Shown one piece after another: positions 37,288 through 46,024 of a stretch of 64,000 bases of DNA. The translations under genes were made by a program, and so were the position numbers. Each line of letters begins with the position of its first letter. Position 1 is the stretch's first letter. The notes under the pieces were generated by a model. The model had not been told where the DNA came from and did no database searches. It worked only from the letters and a program-made list of their open reading frames with translations. Source of the stretch: Sphingomonas sp. TZW2008 (lineage in GTDB: Bacteria; Pseudomonadota; Alphaproteobacteria; Sphingomonadales; Sphingomonadaceae); the NCBI RefSeq assembly GCF_002117915.1, contig NZ_BDJB01000002.1, positions 29,521-93,520 on the forward strand, read 5' to 3'.

Positions 37288-38763
37288 ATGTCGACCGTTA
37301 CCGAACACGAACGCCTTGCCGCGTTGCGCGCGATCGAGGTGCTCGATACGCCGCCGGAATCGGAATTCGACACGATCGTCAACGGTGCGCGCTATCTTTT
37401 CGGGTGCCGCATGGCGACGATGACGATGATCGACGCCAACCGGCAATGGTTCAAGGCGCGCTACGGCGTCACCGATTGCGAGACGGTGCGCGACATTTCG
37501 TTCTGCAATCAGGCAGTAGCGAACGATGATACGCTGATCATCAGCGATACCACTGCCGACCACAAGTTCGCCGACAATCCACTGGTCGTCGGCCCGCCGT
37601 TCATCCGCTTCTATGCCGGCGTGCCGCTGCGCGTCCGCCATCCGGACGGGGAGCGCCACGCGACGATCGGCACGCTGTGCGTCATGGACGATCGCCCGCA
37701 CACCACGACCCCGGCGCAGATCGAGATGCTGGAGGGGATGGCACACGTGATCGAAGCCTTGCTCGAGGGGCGCCGCGTAACGAAGGAGAGCCTGCGCCTC
37801 GCGCTCGCGCGGCAGGAAGCGCTGATCGAGGTACAGCGCGCACAGCGGTTGCTGCAGCATGCCGAGCGGATGGCGCGGATCGGATCGTGGCGGCTCGATC
37901 TCGCAACGCAGCAGACCTATTGGTCAGCGCAGACCTTCGCCATCCACGGCGTCGCGGCGAACGGCGATACCGCGCTGGAGGACGCGCTCGACTACTACCC
38001 GCAGCCAGATCGCGACCGGCTGCGCACCGTCATCGATACGTGCATCAAGGACGGCCGCGCGTGGGACGTCGAGCTCGATTTCATCGACGCCAATGGGCGG
38101 CAGCGCCGCGTGCGCGCGCTGGGCGAGCCGGAATTGCGCGACGGCAATACCGTCGCGCTGCTCGGCGTCATCCAGGACATTACCGAGCGCTACCATTTCG
38201 AACGCCGCTTACGCGAAGTGGCGCTGACCGACGAGCTGACCGGCCTCGCCAGTCGCCGCGCCTTCAACGAACGGCTCGACGCCGCGCTGGCAGCCCGCGG
38301 TGATGAACCGCTGGCGGTGGCGATCCTCGATCTCGACCGGTTCAAGGAAGTCAACGATCGGCTCGGCCACGCGGCAGGCGACGAGGTGCTGCGGCTGATC
38401 ACATCGCGGCTGCGCGGCGCGACGTATCTCGGCGATCACTGCGCGGCACGGCTGGGCGGCGACGAGTTCGTCGTCCTGCTGCACGGCGAGCATGCAGCCG
38501 GCCGCCTCGCCTACTCTATCGAGCGATTGCTGGCCGACCTGCGCCATCCGATCCCGGCTGACGATGGCAGCATCCATGTGTCCACGACGATCGGCGCCTG
38601 CATCGCCGATGCGACGCACGCCGACCGATCGTCGCTGCTGCGCGCGGCCGACGACGCGCTCTACGTCGCCAAGCGATCGCGCCGCGGCACCGGCGCGATC
38701 GCCGGCGTCGCGCGCACGCTGATGCCGCAAGACGCCAACGCGCCGATCAGCCGCCGCGCCTGA
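37288..38763 (+). CDS. GAF-PAS-GGDEF diguanylate cyclase
   Basis: 491 residues from the ATG at 37288; an in-frame TTG at 37231 would add 19 residues and is less likely. A GAF domain (about 20-160, with DISFCNQAVANDDTLIISD) precedes a PAS domain (about 195-310, ending VIQDITERYHFERRL) and a GGDEF domain with intact GGDEF at 390-394 (ARLGGDEFVVLLHG) and DLDRFKEVNDRLGHAAGD. It should make cyclic di-GMP from two GTP in response to a small-molecule or redox cue. It follows regA by 60 bp and may be read from the same transcript. Confidence 0.93.
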   Translation: MSTVTEHERLAALRAIEVLDTPPESEFDTIVNGARYLFGCRMATMTMIDANRQWFKARYGVTDCETVRDISFCNQAVANDDTLIISDTTADHKFADNPLVVGPPFIRFYAGVPLRVRHPDGERHATIGTLCVMDDRPHTTTPAQIEMLEGMAHVIEALLEGRRVTKESLRLALARQEALIEVQRAQRLLQHAERMARIGSWRLDLATQQTYWSAQTFAIHGVAANGDTALEDALDYYPQPDRDRLRTVIDTCIKDGRAWDVELDFIDANGRQRRVRALGEPELRDGNTVALLGVIQDITERYHFERRLREVALTDELTGLASRRAFNERLDAALAARGDEPLAVAILDLDRFKEVNDRLGHAAGDEVLRLITSRLRGATYLGDHCAARLGGDEFVVLLHGEHAAGRLAYSIERLLADLRHPIPADDGSIHVSTTIGACIADATHADRSSLLRAADDALYVAKRSRRGTGAIAGVARTLMPQDANAPISRRA

Positions 38764-38819
38764 TTTGTCCGGCCGGCAACGTACTTAGCACCAACGGGCG
38801 CGCCGTTCGTTGAGCGGCG

Positions 38820-40121
38820 ATGCCCGAACTGACGCCGCCCGATCCGTACATCCTGCTGCTGACCGGCGCGGGGTTCCTGATCGCGCTGGTGGCGTGGCTG
38901 CCGCTCGCGCTCCGAAAACTGCCGCTGTCGCTGCCGATCATCTGCATCGGCATCGGTGCCGCGCTGTTCATGCTGCCCATCATCACCTGGTCGCCCTCGC
39001 CGATGCGCTATGCGGCGTTCACCGAGCGCTTCACCGAATTCGTCGTCATCATCGCGCTGATGGGGGCCGGACTGAAGCTCGATCGGGTCTTCAGCTGGCG
39101 TCGGTGGCGCGTCACGTGGCGATTGCTCGCGATCACCATGCCGCTCGGTATCGCCGCAATCACCCTTATCGGCGGCGGGCTGCTGGGACTAAGCTGGGCG
39201 GCGGCGTTGCTGCTGGGCGCAGCGCTCGCGCCGACCGATCCGGTGCTTGCCGCCGACGTGCAGGTCGGGCCGCCCAAGTCGGGCGACGAGGATGAGGTGC
39301 GCTTCGCGCTCACGTCCGAGGCGGGGCTCAACGACGGGCTTGCCTTTCCCTTTGTCCATCTCGCGATCTTGCTCGCGCTGACCGCATCGTCGGGTGAGCC
39401 GTGGTTCGCACAGTGGCTCGGCTACAACGTGCTGTGGGAGATCGGCGCCGGCGTGGTCGGCGGCTGGCTGATCGGCAAGGCGTTCGGCTGGCTGACGTTC
39501 CACGTCCCCGCCGAAACGAAGCTCGCGCAGACCGGCGACGGGCTGATCGCGATCGCGGCGACCTTCGTGTCGTACGGGCTGACCGAGATCATTCATTGCT
39601 ACGGGTTCCTCGCGGTGTTCGTCACCGCACTGACGCTGCGCCGCTCGCATCGCGACCATGATTTCAATCGCGAGATGCACGACATCACCGAGCAGGTGGA
39701 ACGGCTCGCGATGATGGTGCTGTTGATCCTGTTAGGCGGCGCGCTGATCGGCGGCCTGCTCGCGCCGCTACGCTGGACCGACGTCGCCGCGGCCGCCGCC
39801 TTGATCCTGATCGTGCGACCGGCGACGGGGCTGATCGCGCTCGCCGGGATCGAGGCCGATCGGCTAGAGAAGCTTACCATCGCCTTCTTTGGCATCCGCG
39901 GCGTCGGCTCCTTCTATTACCTCGCCTACGCGCTCAACCACGTCGACATGCCCGAGGCCGATCGCCTGTGGGCGATCGTCGGGCTGACGGCGCTGTTCTC
40001 GATACTGCTGCACGGCCTGACCGTCACCCCGGTGATGCGTCTGCTCGACCGGTCGCAGGGGCGCGATCCCGACGCTACCGAGGCCGCGCCGCCCGGTTTG
40101 AAGGGGCCGGCCGCCACCTGA
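38820..40121 (+). CDS. Na+(K+)/H+ antiporter, CPA1 type
   Basis: 433 residues with about twelve membrane segments. The family's ion-binding region appears as ALAPTDPVLAADVQVG and ALTSEAGLNDGLAFPFVHLA, and a later segment has FFGIRGVGSFYYLAYAL. These are typical of NhaP-type antiporters, which exchange cytoplasmic Na+ or K+ for protons. There is no cytoplasmic TrkA-C domain. The gene is apparently monocistronic and converges with the DUF4126 gene. Confidence 0.9.
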   Translation: MPELTPPDPYILLLTGAGFLIALVAWLPLALRKLPLSLPIICIGIGAALFMLPIITWSPSPMRYAAFTERFTEFVVIIALMGAGLKLDRVFSWRRWRVTWRLLAITMPLGIAAITLIGGGLLGLSWAAALLLGAALAPTDPVLAADVQVGPPKSGDEDEVRFALTSEAGLNDGLAFPFVHLAILLALTASSGEPWFAQWLGYNVLWEIGAGVVGGWLIGKAFGWLTFHVPAETKLAQTGDGLIAIAATFVSYGLTEIIHCYGFLAVFVTALTLRRSHRDHDFNREMHDITEQVERLAMMVLLILLGGALIGGLLAPLRWTDVAAAAALILIVRPATGLIALAGIEADRLEKLTIAFFGIRGVGSFYYLAYALNHVDMPEADRLWAIVGLTALFSILLHGLTVTPVMRLLDRSQGRDPDATEAAPPGLKGPAAT

Positions 40122-40139
40122 CGGGGCTGCCGGCGCCGG

Positions 40140-40601
40140 TTAGCCGCGCGCCGGCAGCGCGATCAGCCGGGTGGCCAGCGCGCCGCCGCCGAGCACGAGC
40201 GCATCCTCGATCGCGCCCGTTGCCGTCTGCCCGAAGCGCCGCATCGCGCGGACGCGCAGCGACCAGCCGACGTACGACGAGGCGACCGCCGCGGCGACCG
40301 CGAGCGCGGCTCCGGCCGCGCGCCGCCCGCTCGGCGCAAGCGAGGCACCCGCGAAAGCTGCGGTGGCGCTACGTGCGGCCAGCCCGACCAGCACGATCCG
40401 ATCGGGCGCGCTCGGCATTTTGTCGCCTGCCATCTCGGCACCCGCCAGCGCCACCGCGCCGCTCGCCAGCAGCGGGTTCTTGAGCAGCTGCGCCGGCGAG
40501 TCGGCATCGAGCATGCCGTTGCGGGCCGCGCCGGCGAGCACCGACAGCGGCGTCATCGCGCGTTGCCCCGCGACGAGGCCAATCAGAAGCGAACGAAGCA
40601 T
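40140..40601 (-). CDS. DUF4126-type small membrane protein
   Basis: 153 residues from the ATG at 40601; a start 4 codons upstream is possible. It is Ala-rich with three or four hydrophobic segments (LLASGAVALAGAEMAGDKMP, AAGAALAVAAAVASSYVGW) and the GLVAGQRAMTPLSVLA start that resembles DUF4126 membrane proteins. Function unknown. It is divergent from the amidotransferase-like gene and converges with the antiporter gene. Confidence 0.75.
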   Translation of the reverse strand: MLRSLLIGLVAGQRAMTPLSVLAGAARNGMLDADSPAQLLKNPLLASGAVALAGAEMAGDKMPSAPDRIVLVGLAARSATAAFAGASLAPSGRRAAGAALAVAAAVASSYVGWSLRVRAMRRFGQTATGAIEDALVLGGGALATRLIALPARG

Positions 40602-40752
40602 GCGTATCTCCAAGGGTAACCGGGGGGAACGTTGTCGCGAACAACCAGCCGCGCGCCTGCTTGTTCATCCCGCATGACAAGGAACAACCGCGGAACGCTA
40701 CCGTTCTTTCGGGGTAGCGCCTGCACCTGCAGGCACCATCAGCGAGACAGCC

Positions 40753-41610
40753 ATGAAATTCCTGGTCGCCGAGAGCGAGCCGCCGGAGGCACGCGACAAG
40801 CGCCGGGCAAGTGTCGGGCGCAGTTCGGGCGAAACCTTCATCGACCTACTCGCGGCGATGGTGTCGGGCGCGCGCATCGATCGCGCGAAACCCGCCGACG
40901 CCGACGCGCCGGAAATGTCGCGTGAAACGATCGCGGGCTATGACGCGGTATTCCTCACCGGCTCGCCGCTACACGTCTACGACGACACGCCCGAGGTGCG
41001 CCGGCAGATCGCCTTCATGCGCGCGATCTTCGCGTCGGGGACGCCATCCTTCGGGTCATGCGCCGGGCTGCAGGTCGCAACCGTCGCGGCGGGGGGCACG
41101 GTGCGGCCGATGGGCGCCCGGCGCGAGGCGGGGTTCGCGCGACGCCTCGTCGCGACGGCGGCGGGCCGCGATCATCCGCTGCTTGCCGGGCGTCCGGCCG
41201 CGTTCGACGCGCCGGCGATCCACACCGACGAGGTCGAGGCGCTGCCCGCTGGTGCGACGCTCCTTGCCTCCAATCGCGTCACGCACGTTCAGGCGGCAGA
41301 GATCCGCTGCGGCGACGGCGTCTTCTGGGGTGTGCAATATCACCCTGAACTGTCGCTCGGCGAAGTCGCCGCCGCGCTGCGGCGCCAGGCGGACGATCTG
41401 GTCGAGCACGGCTTGGCGCGCGACGAGGCGGCGATCGAGGCGATCGCGGCGCCGATCGACGCTCTTGATGAAGATCCGAAGCGCGACGACCTTGCCTGGC
41501 AGCTCGGGCTCGACGAACAGGTGATCGACGCGCGGTTGCGGCGCACCGAATTGCGCAACTTCATCGACCATCTCGTCCGCCCGACGCGGCGCGCGCGCGG
41601 CCGCAGCTAA
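40753..41610 (+). CDS. Class I glutamine amidotransferase-like protein
   Basis: 285 residues. The catalytic triad of class I amidotransferases is in place: Cys103 in FGSCAGLQ, and His197 and Glu199 in GVQYHPELS. It resembles GMP-synthase-like stand-alone amidotransferases, which hydrolyse glutamine or gamma-glutamyl compounds. The C-terminal 70 residues (helical, with IEAIAAPIDALDEDPK) extend beyond the usual domain. It converges on the spermidine-synthase-like gene with a 4-bp overlap. The substrate is unknown. Confidence 0.88.
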   Translation: MKFLVAESEPPEARDKRRASVGRSSGETFIDLLAAMVSGARIDRAKPADADAPEMSRETIAGYDAVFLTGSPLHVYDDTPEVRRQIAFMRAIFASGTPSFGSCAGLQVATVAAGGTVRPMGARREAGFARRLVATAAGRDHPLLAGRPAAFDAPAIHTDEVEALPAGATLLASNRVTHVQAAEIRCGDGVFWGVQYHPELSLGEVAAALRRQADDLVEHGLARDEAAIEAIAAPIDALDEDPKRDDLAWQLGLDEQVIDARLRRTELRNFIDHLVRPTRRARGRS

Positions 41611-42278
41611 CGGACGGCGTTGGTCGCGAACCAGATGACGTGCGTCGGCCCCTTGCCATTTTCTCGCGCACGCACTTTCACCTCATCGACCGCAAAGCCC
41701 GCCTCGCGCAGCCGGCGCGCGAACGCCGGATCAGGGCCGGCCGACCATATTGCAAGGACGCCGCCAGGGCGCAGTGCGGCGCGAGCCCGCGCGAGCCCCC
41801 GCGCGGTATAGAGGCCGTCGTTCGCCTGCCGCGTCAGCCCGTCGGGCCCGTTGTCGACGTCGAGCAGTATCGCATCATACGTCCCCTCAGCCATCACCGT
41901 GCCGACATCGGCAATGCGCAGCGTCACGCGTGGATCGTCGAGACACCCGTCGGTCAACGTCGCCAGCGGCCCGCGCGCCCAGTCGATGATCCCGGGAACG
42001 AGCTCGGCGACGATGATCCGCGCACCGGCATCGACCAGCCTCAGCATCGCGCGCAGCGTGAACCCCATGCCATAGCCGCCGATCAGTACCGCGGGCGCCG
42101 CGCGTCCCGCCAGTCGCGCCAGCGTCATCGTGCCGAGCGCCACTTCCGAACCGCTCATCCGGCTGCTCATCAACTCGTTGCGGTCGAGCATGATGATGAA
42201 GTCGCCGCCGTGGCGCACCAACCGCAACGGCGGCCCGCCGGGCACCTCGGCGACGCCGATCACCTCGCGCGGGATCAC
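41607..42278 (-). CDS. Spermidine synthase-like methyltransferase-fold protein
   Basis: 223 residues. The Rossmann-type SAM-binding core is visible: VLIGGYGMGFTLRAML (motif I), IIVAELVPGIIDW (acidic residue of motif II) and YDAILLDVDNGPDGL. It matches the short spermidine-synthase-like proteins of alphaproteobacteria that lack parts of the putrescine site, so true aminopropyl transfer is uncertain. It overlaps the convergent amidotransferase gene by 4 bp. Confidence 0.85.
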   Translation of the reverse strand: MIPREVIGVAEVPGGPPLRLVRHGGDFIIMLDRNELMSSRMSGSEVALGTMTLARLAGRAAPAVLIGGYGMGFTLRAMLRLVDAGARIIVAELVPGIIDWARGPLATLTDGCLDDPRVTLRIADVGTVMAEGTYDAILLDVDNGPDGLTRQANDGLYTARGLARARAALRPGGVLAIWSAGPDPAFARRLREAGFAVDEVKVRARENGKGPTHVIWFATNAVR

Positions 42279-42731
42279 GCGCGGCTACCATGGCGGACTG
42301 GGTCGAACAGGGGCATCACGCGTCTCCGTCGCGCCGGTCAGGCGCGGCGCGCTCGCTATGGCGCAGCGCCGGGAAAGGCAAATCGATGAAGCCGGACCGA
42401 TACGATGACATTGCACCATTTCCGATGGATCAGCACTCGACACGCCGGTTGCGCCAATCATAGAAGTAACTAAAGAAACCACCTGTCCCGTAAATGGCTC
42501 TCGGGTTACGCGTCAGTATAGCCAAAGGTTATGGTGCGGGCGCGATTATGTATAGCCGGACGTATCCGACGCAGGGTTGACCTGCGATCGTCGATTGATA
42601 GCCTCCACCCACCAAGCGACAGTCCTGTTCAAGCGCAACAAGCGCAGCGGGGCGTCGAACAACATCGCCGACAAAGGCGAGGCATACTGTCCGGGCAGGG
42701 ACGGCATTTATAGCCTATCAGGGGGATAATC
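42279..42731. other. 453-bp gap upstream of TonB receptor, nothing recognised
   Basis: This holds the 5' regions of the spermidine-synthase-like gene and the TonB receptor. It is less GC-rich than flanking genes. A 65-codon minus-strand frame at 42285-42482 has no ribosome-binding site or convincing composition. No riboswitch-like or clear promoter element was recognised. The last bases (AGGGGG, then 6 nt, then GTG) are the receptor's ribosome-binding site. Confidence 0.6.
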
Positions 42732-45700
42732 GTGCACGCTTTTTCGCGAGTTGTTCGCGCGCCGGTAGTCGCGCGCCTAGTTTCCGCCATTTGCTCGCGC
42801 GGGGACGACACGGCCGAAAGCCGGATCTTGCTTCGCGATGGTAATTCTTCGACGCGGACCGGCGTCGCGGCGCGGCGCACGCTTCTCGCGGCGCTGCTGC
42901 TGACGGGCGCGACCAGCGCCTATGCGCAGGATGCGCAGCCGACGCCTGCCGCCCCCTCCCCGTCGCCGACGCTCGATCCCGCCACCGTCGCCGCGGCGCA
43001 GGCCGCCCCGATCGACGAGCCCGCGGCCGACTCGGACGTCATCACCGTCACCGGCTCGCGCATCGTGCGCAACGGCTATGACGCGCCCACCCCGGTGACG
43101 GTCATCGGCCTCGCCGACATCCAGGCATCGGCGCCTGCCAACGTCGCCGATTTCGTCAATCAGATCCCATCGGTCGCCGGCAGCGTCACGCCGTCGAACA
43201 CGCAGCGCAACCTCAGCGGCGGCGCGGGCGGCATCAACACGATCAACCTGCGCTCGCTCGGCACCACGCGCACGCTGGTGCTGCTCGACGGCCACCGCTC
43301 GGTGGGATCGCTCGCCACCGGCACGGTCGACGTCAACACCATCCCGCAGGGGCTGGTGAAGAGCGTCGAGGTCGTCACCGGCGGCGCCTCGTCGGTCTAC
43401 GGGTCGGACGCGGTGGCCGGCGTCGTCAACTTCATCCTCGACCGCACCTATACCGGGCTGAAGGGCGAGTTCGGCTATGGCGAGACGACCTACGGCGACG
43501 ATAAATCCTATCGCGCGACGCTGACCGGCGGCGTCGAGTTCGCCGAAGGGCGCGGCCGGGCGCTGCTCAGCGGCAATTACGTCCACCGCGAGGGCGTCTA
43601 TGGCGCCGGCTCGCGCGGCTGGCAGAACCGCGGCGTCCACCTGATCCAGAACCCGCGCTACGTCGCCGGCAACGGCGAGCCCGAATATATGGAATCCTAT
43701 CAGTCGGGGCTCAACACCACGACCGGTGGCGGCATCATCACGTCCGGTCCGCTGCGCGGCACGTACTTTGGCCAGGGCGGCACGGTGAACCGCTACGATT
43801 ACGGCGCCGGCCGGCTCAACAACCTGCCCTGGACAGTCGGCGGCGACTGGAAGCTCAGCCAGCAATATTACGGCACCTCGATCCAGCCCGAAGAGAAGCT
43901 CACCAGCATCTTCGGTCGCTTCAGCTTCGACGTGCTCGAGAACCTGCAATTGTTCACCGAACTGTCGTACAACAAGAGCGCGCAGGACAGCTGGGGCGGC
44001 TACCACACCGACAAGGCGAACGTGACGATCCTGGGCGACAACGCCTTCATCCCCGCCGCGGTAAGGAGCCAGCTCAATGGCGCCGGCTTCACGCTTGGCA
44101 CCTGGAACCAGGACATCCCGACGCGCGAGAGTCACTATCGCCGTGAGGTCGAACGCTATCTGTTCGGTGTCGAGGGCTCGTTCGATGTCGCCTCGCTCGC
44201 CTTCAAGTGGGACGGCTATTACCAGCGCGGCGTGATGAACGCGAAGGAGGGGCTGGTCTCCGCCAATCGCACCAAGCTCGGCTTCGCGCAGGATGCGGTG
44301 CGGCTCGCCAACGGCGATATCGTGTGCCGCGTGACGCGCGACGGCAGCACCAATCCGCTCGCCGCCGGCTGCGTGCCGTTCAATCGCATGGGTATCGGGG
44401 TCAATTCGCAGGCCGCGGTCGATTACATCATGGGCGAGCCCTACGGCGACCGGCGGCTGCAACAGGATGTCGGATCGATCAACTTCAGCACCAATATCGA
44501 CAATCCCTGGCTGAAGCCGATCGGCATCGCCTTCGGCGTCGAAAGCCGGCGCGAGAAGATCTCGGGCTATGTGCCGCCGGAGTTCGCCTCGGGCTGGTAT
44601 TCGGGCAATTTCGTGCCGACCTTCGGCCAGTATACCGTGACCGAGGCGTATCTCGAGGCGCTGCTGTCGCTGCCGCTCGGCTTCGAATTCAACGGCGCCG
44701 CACGCTACACCAGCTACAGCCAGTCGGGCGACGTCGTCACGTGGAAGGCGGGGCTTGCCTGGCAGGTGTACGACGACCTGCGACTGCGCGTCACGCGCTC
44801 GCGCGACATCCGCGCGCCCAACCTTTCCGAACTGTTCCAGGGCGGCGCGCGCAACACCAACTCGATCGGCGATCCGTGGCAGAACAACACCGCGGTCCGC
44901 TATACGCAGACGGTGACGGGTAACCTCGGGCTCGATCCCGAGAAGGCCGATACCTGGGGCCTCGGCCTGGTCTATCGCCCATCGTTCATCCCTGGGCTGG
45001 GCCTGTCGGTCGACTATTACGACATCAAGATCAACGGCGCGATCGGTACGCTCGGACCGCAGGAGATCGTCGACCGCTGCTTCACCGGCAACATCGAATT
45101 GTGCAACCGCCTTCAGGCGATCCTGCGCAACGGCACGACGATCAACTACGGCACTGCCGGTTTCACCAACACCACCGGACCGGGGCCCAACGTCACCGAG
45201 TATCTGATCGCCAACAGCCCGTATAACTTCCTGTCGAACCGCGCGCGCGGCATCGATTTCGAGCTGAGCTACCAGTTCGATCTCGCCGATCTCTCCGCCT
45301 CGCTGCCCGGCAAGATGAGCTTCCGCGGTATCGCGACCCACTATCTCGAGGCGTCCGAATCGAACGGGGTGAACGAGCCGACCGACACCGTCGGCCAGAT
45401 CGGCGGCGCCGGCCCGCCCGACTGGACCTATCGCCTGACGCTCGGCTACGCGCTCGACAACTTCTCGATGCAGGTGATCGGCCGCGGGATCAGCGCCGGC
45501 GTCTACAACAACGAGTGGGTCGAATGCCGGACGTCGTGCCCGGCGTCGAACACGATCAATCGGACGATCGCGGATAACCGGCTCGACGGCGCCTTCTACG
45601 TCGACACCTATTTCGCCTACGACCTGCCGGTCGGCAAGGTGAAGAGCCAGCTCTACTTCCGCGTCGCGAACCTCTTCAACCGCGATCCCGCCCCGGTCGG

Positions 45701-45803
45701 CAAGGGGCCGTCGGATACGTCGAACGTCGATCTGGGAATCAACCAGACGTTCTACGACTATCTCGGCCGCACCTTCCGCCTCGGCATCCGCTTCGACATC
45801 TGA
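42732..45803 (+). CDS. TonB-dependent receptor (1023 aa)
   Basis: The GTG at 42732 has a strong AGGGGG site 6 nt upstream. That start puts a 48-residue basic extension before a standard signal peptide core (RRTLLAALLLTGATSAYAQ, cleavage near 65). The plug follows: SDVITVTGSRIVRNGYDAP, then PVTVIGLADIQASAPANVA, INLRSLGTTRTLVLLDGHR and the SSVYGSDAVAGVVNFIL motif. The rest is a 22-strand-type barrel ending RTFRLGIRFDI. It resembles receptors for oligopeptides or complex organic ligands in sphingomonads. The VPS10-type gene and a second receptor follow, after a hairpin. Confidence 0.93.
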   Translation: MHAFSRVVRAPVVARLVSAICSRGDDTAESRILLRDGNSSTRTGVAARRTLLAALLLTGATSAYAQDAQPTPAAPSPSPTLDPATVAAAQAAPIDEPAADSDVITVTGSRIVRNGYDAPTPVTVIGLADIQASAPANVADFVNQIPSVAGSVTPSNTQRNLSGGAGGINTINLRSLGTTRTLVLLDGHRSVGSLATGTVDVNTIPQGLVKSVEVVTGGASSVYGSDAVAGVVNFILDRTYTGLKGEFGYGETTYGDDKSYRATLTGGVEFAEGRGRALLSGNYVHREGVYGAGSRGWQNRGVHLIQNPRYVAGNGEPEYMESYQSGLNTTTGGGIITSGPLRGTYFGQGGTVNRYDYGAGRLNNLPWTVGGDWKLSQQYYGTSIQPEEKLTSIFGRFSFDVLENLQLFTELSYNKSAQDSWGGYHTDKANVTILGDNAFIPAAVRSQLNGAGFTLGTWNQDIPTRESHYRREVERYLFGVEGSFDVASLAFKWDGYYQRGVMNAKEGLVSANRTKLGFAQDAVRLANGDIVCRVTRDGSTNPLAAGCVPFNRMGIGVNSQAAVDYIMGEPYGDRRLQQDVGSINFSTNIDNPWLKPIGIAFGVESRREKISGYVPPEFASGWYSGNFVPTFGQYTVTEAYLEALLSLPLGFEFNGAARYTSYSQSGDVVTWKAGLAWQVYDDLRLRVTRSRDIRAPNLSELFQGGARNTNSIGDPWQNNTAVRYTQTVTGNLGLDPEKADTWGLGLVYRPSFIPGLGLSVDYYDIKINGAIGTLGPQEIVDRCFTGNIELCNRLQAILRNGTTINYGTAGFTNTTGPGPNVTEYLIANSPYNFLSNRARGIDFELSYQFDLADLSASLPGKMSFRGIATHYLEASESNGVNEPTDTVGQIGGAGPPDWTYRLTLGYALDNFSMQVIGRGISAGVYNNEWVECRTSCPASNTINRTIADNRLDGAFYVDTYFAYDLPVGKVKSQLYFRVANLFNRDPAPVGKGPSDTSNVDLGINQTFYDYLGRTFRLGIRFDI

Positions 45804-45831
45804 TCGTCGCGCGCAGTTCCTGCCGGTTGCC

Positions 45832-45864
45832 ATCGCCAGCGTGATACTCAGTCACGCTGGCGAT
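45832..45864 (+). terminator. Perfect 13-bp hairpin after the TonB receptor gene
   Basis: ATCGCCAGCGTGA at 45832-45844 and its exact complement at 45852-45864 enclose a 7-nt loop. It begins 28 bp after the receptor stop. No T-run follows, so it may be an mRNA-protecting or weak terminator hairpin rather than a classic Rho-independent terminator. Confidence 0.6.
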
Positions 45865-46024
45865 AGGCATGTCGTTGTTATCGTTGTACTTAAAGTGTTA
45901 GTAATTGTTGCTGCGCCGGAACAGTGGTTGCCGCTCGCAGCATAATCATGAAGCTTCGCCGCATCCCGCTTCCGATACCGGATCACCGGACGGTCGCGAC
46001 CATGCATCGTATCGGGGGCCTGCC

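Noticed and set aside
42285..42482. 65-codon minus-strand frame upstream of the spermidine-synthase-like gene
   Set aside because: No ribosome-binding site, odd composition, and it lies in a promoter-bearing gap.
42777..45833. 1018-codon minus-strand frame opposite the TonB receptor
   Set aside because: Long open antisense frames are expected at this GC. It shows no domain and mirrors the receptor exactly.
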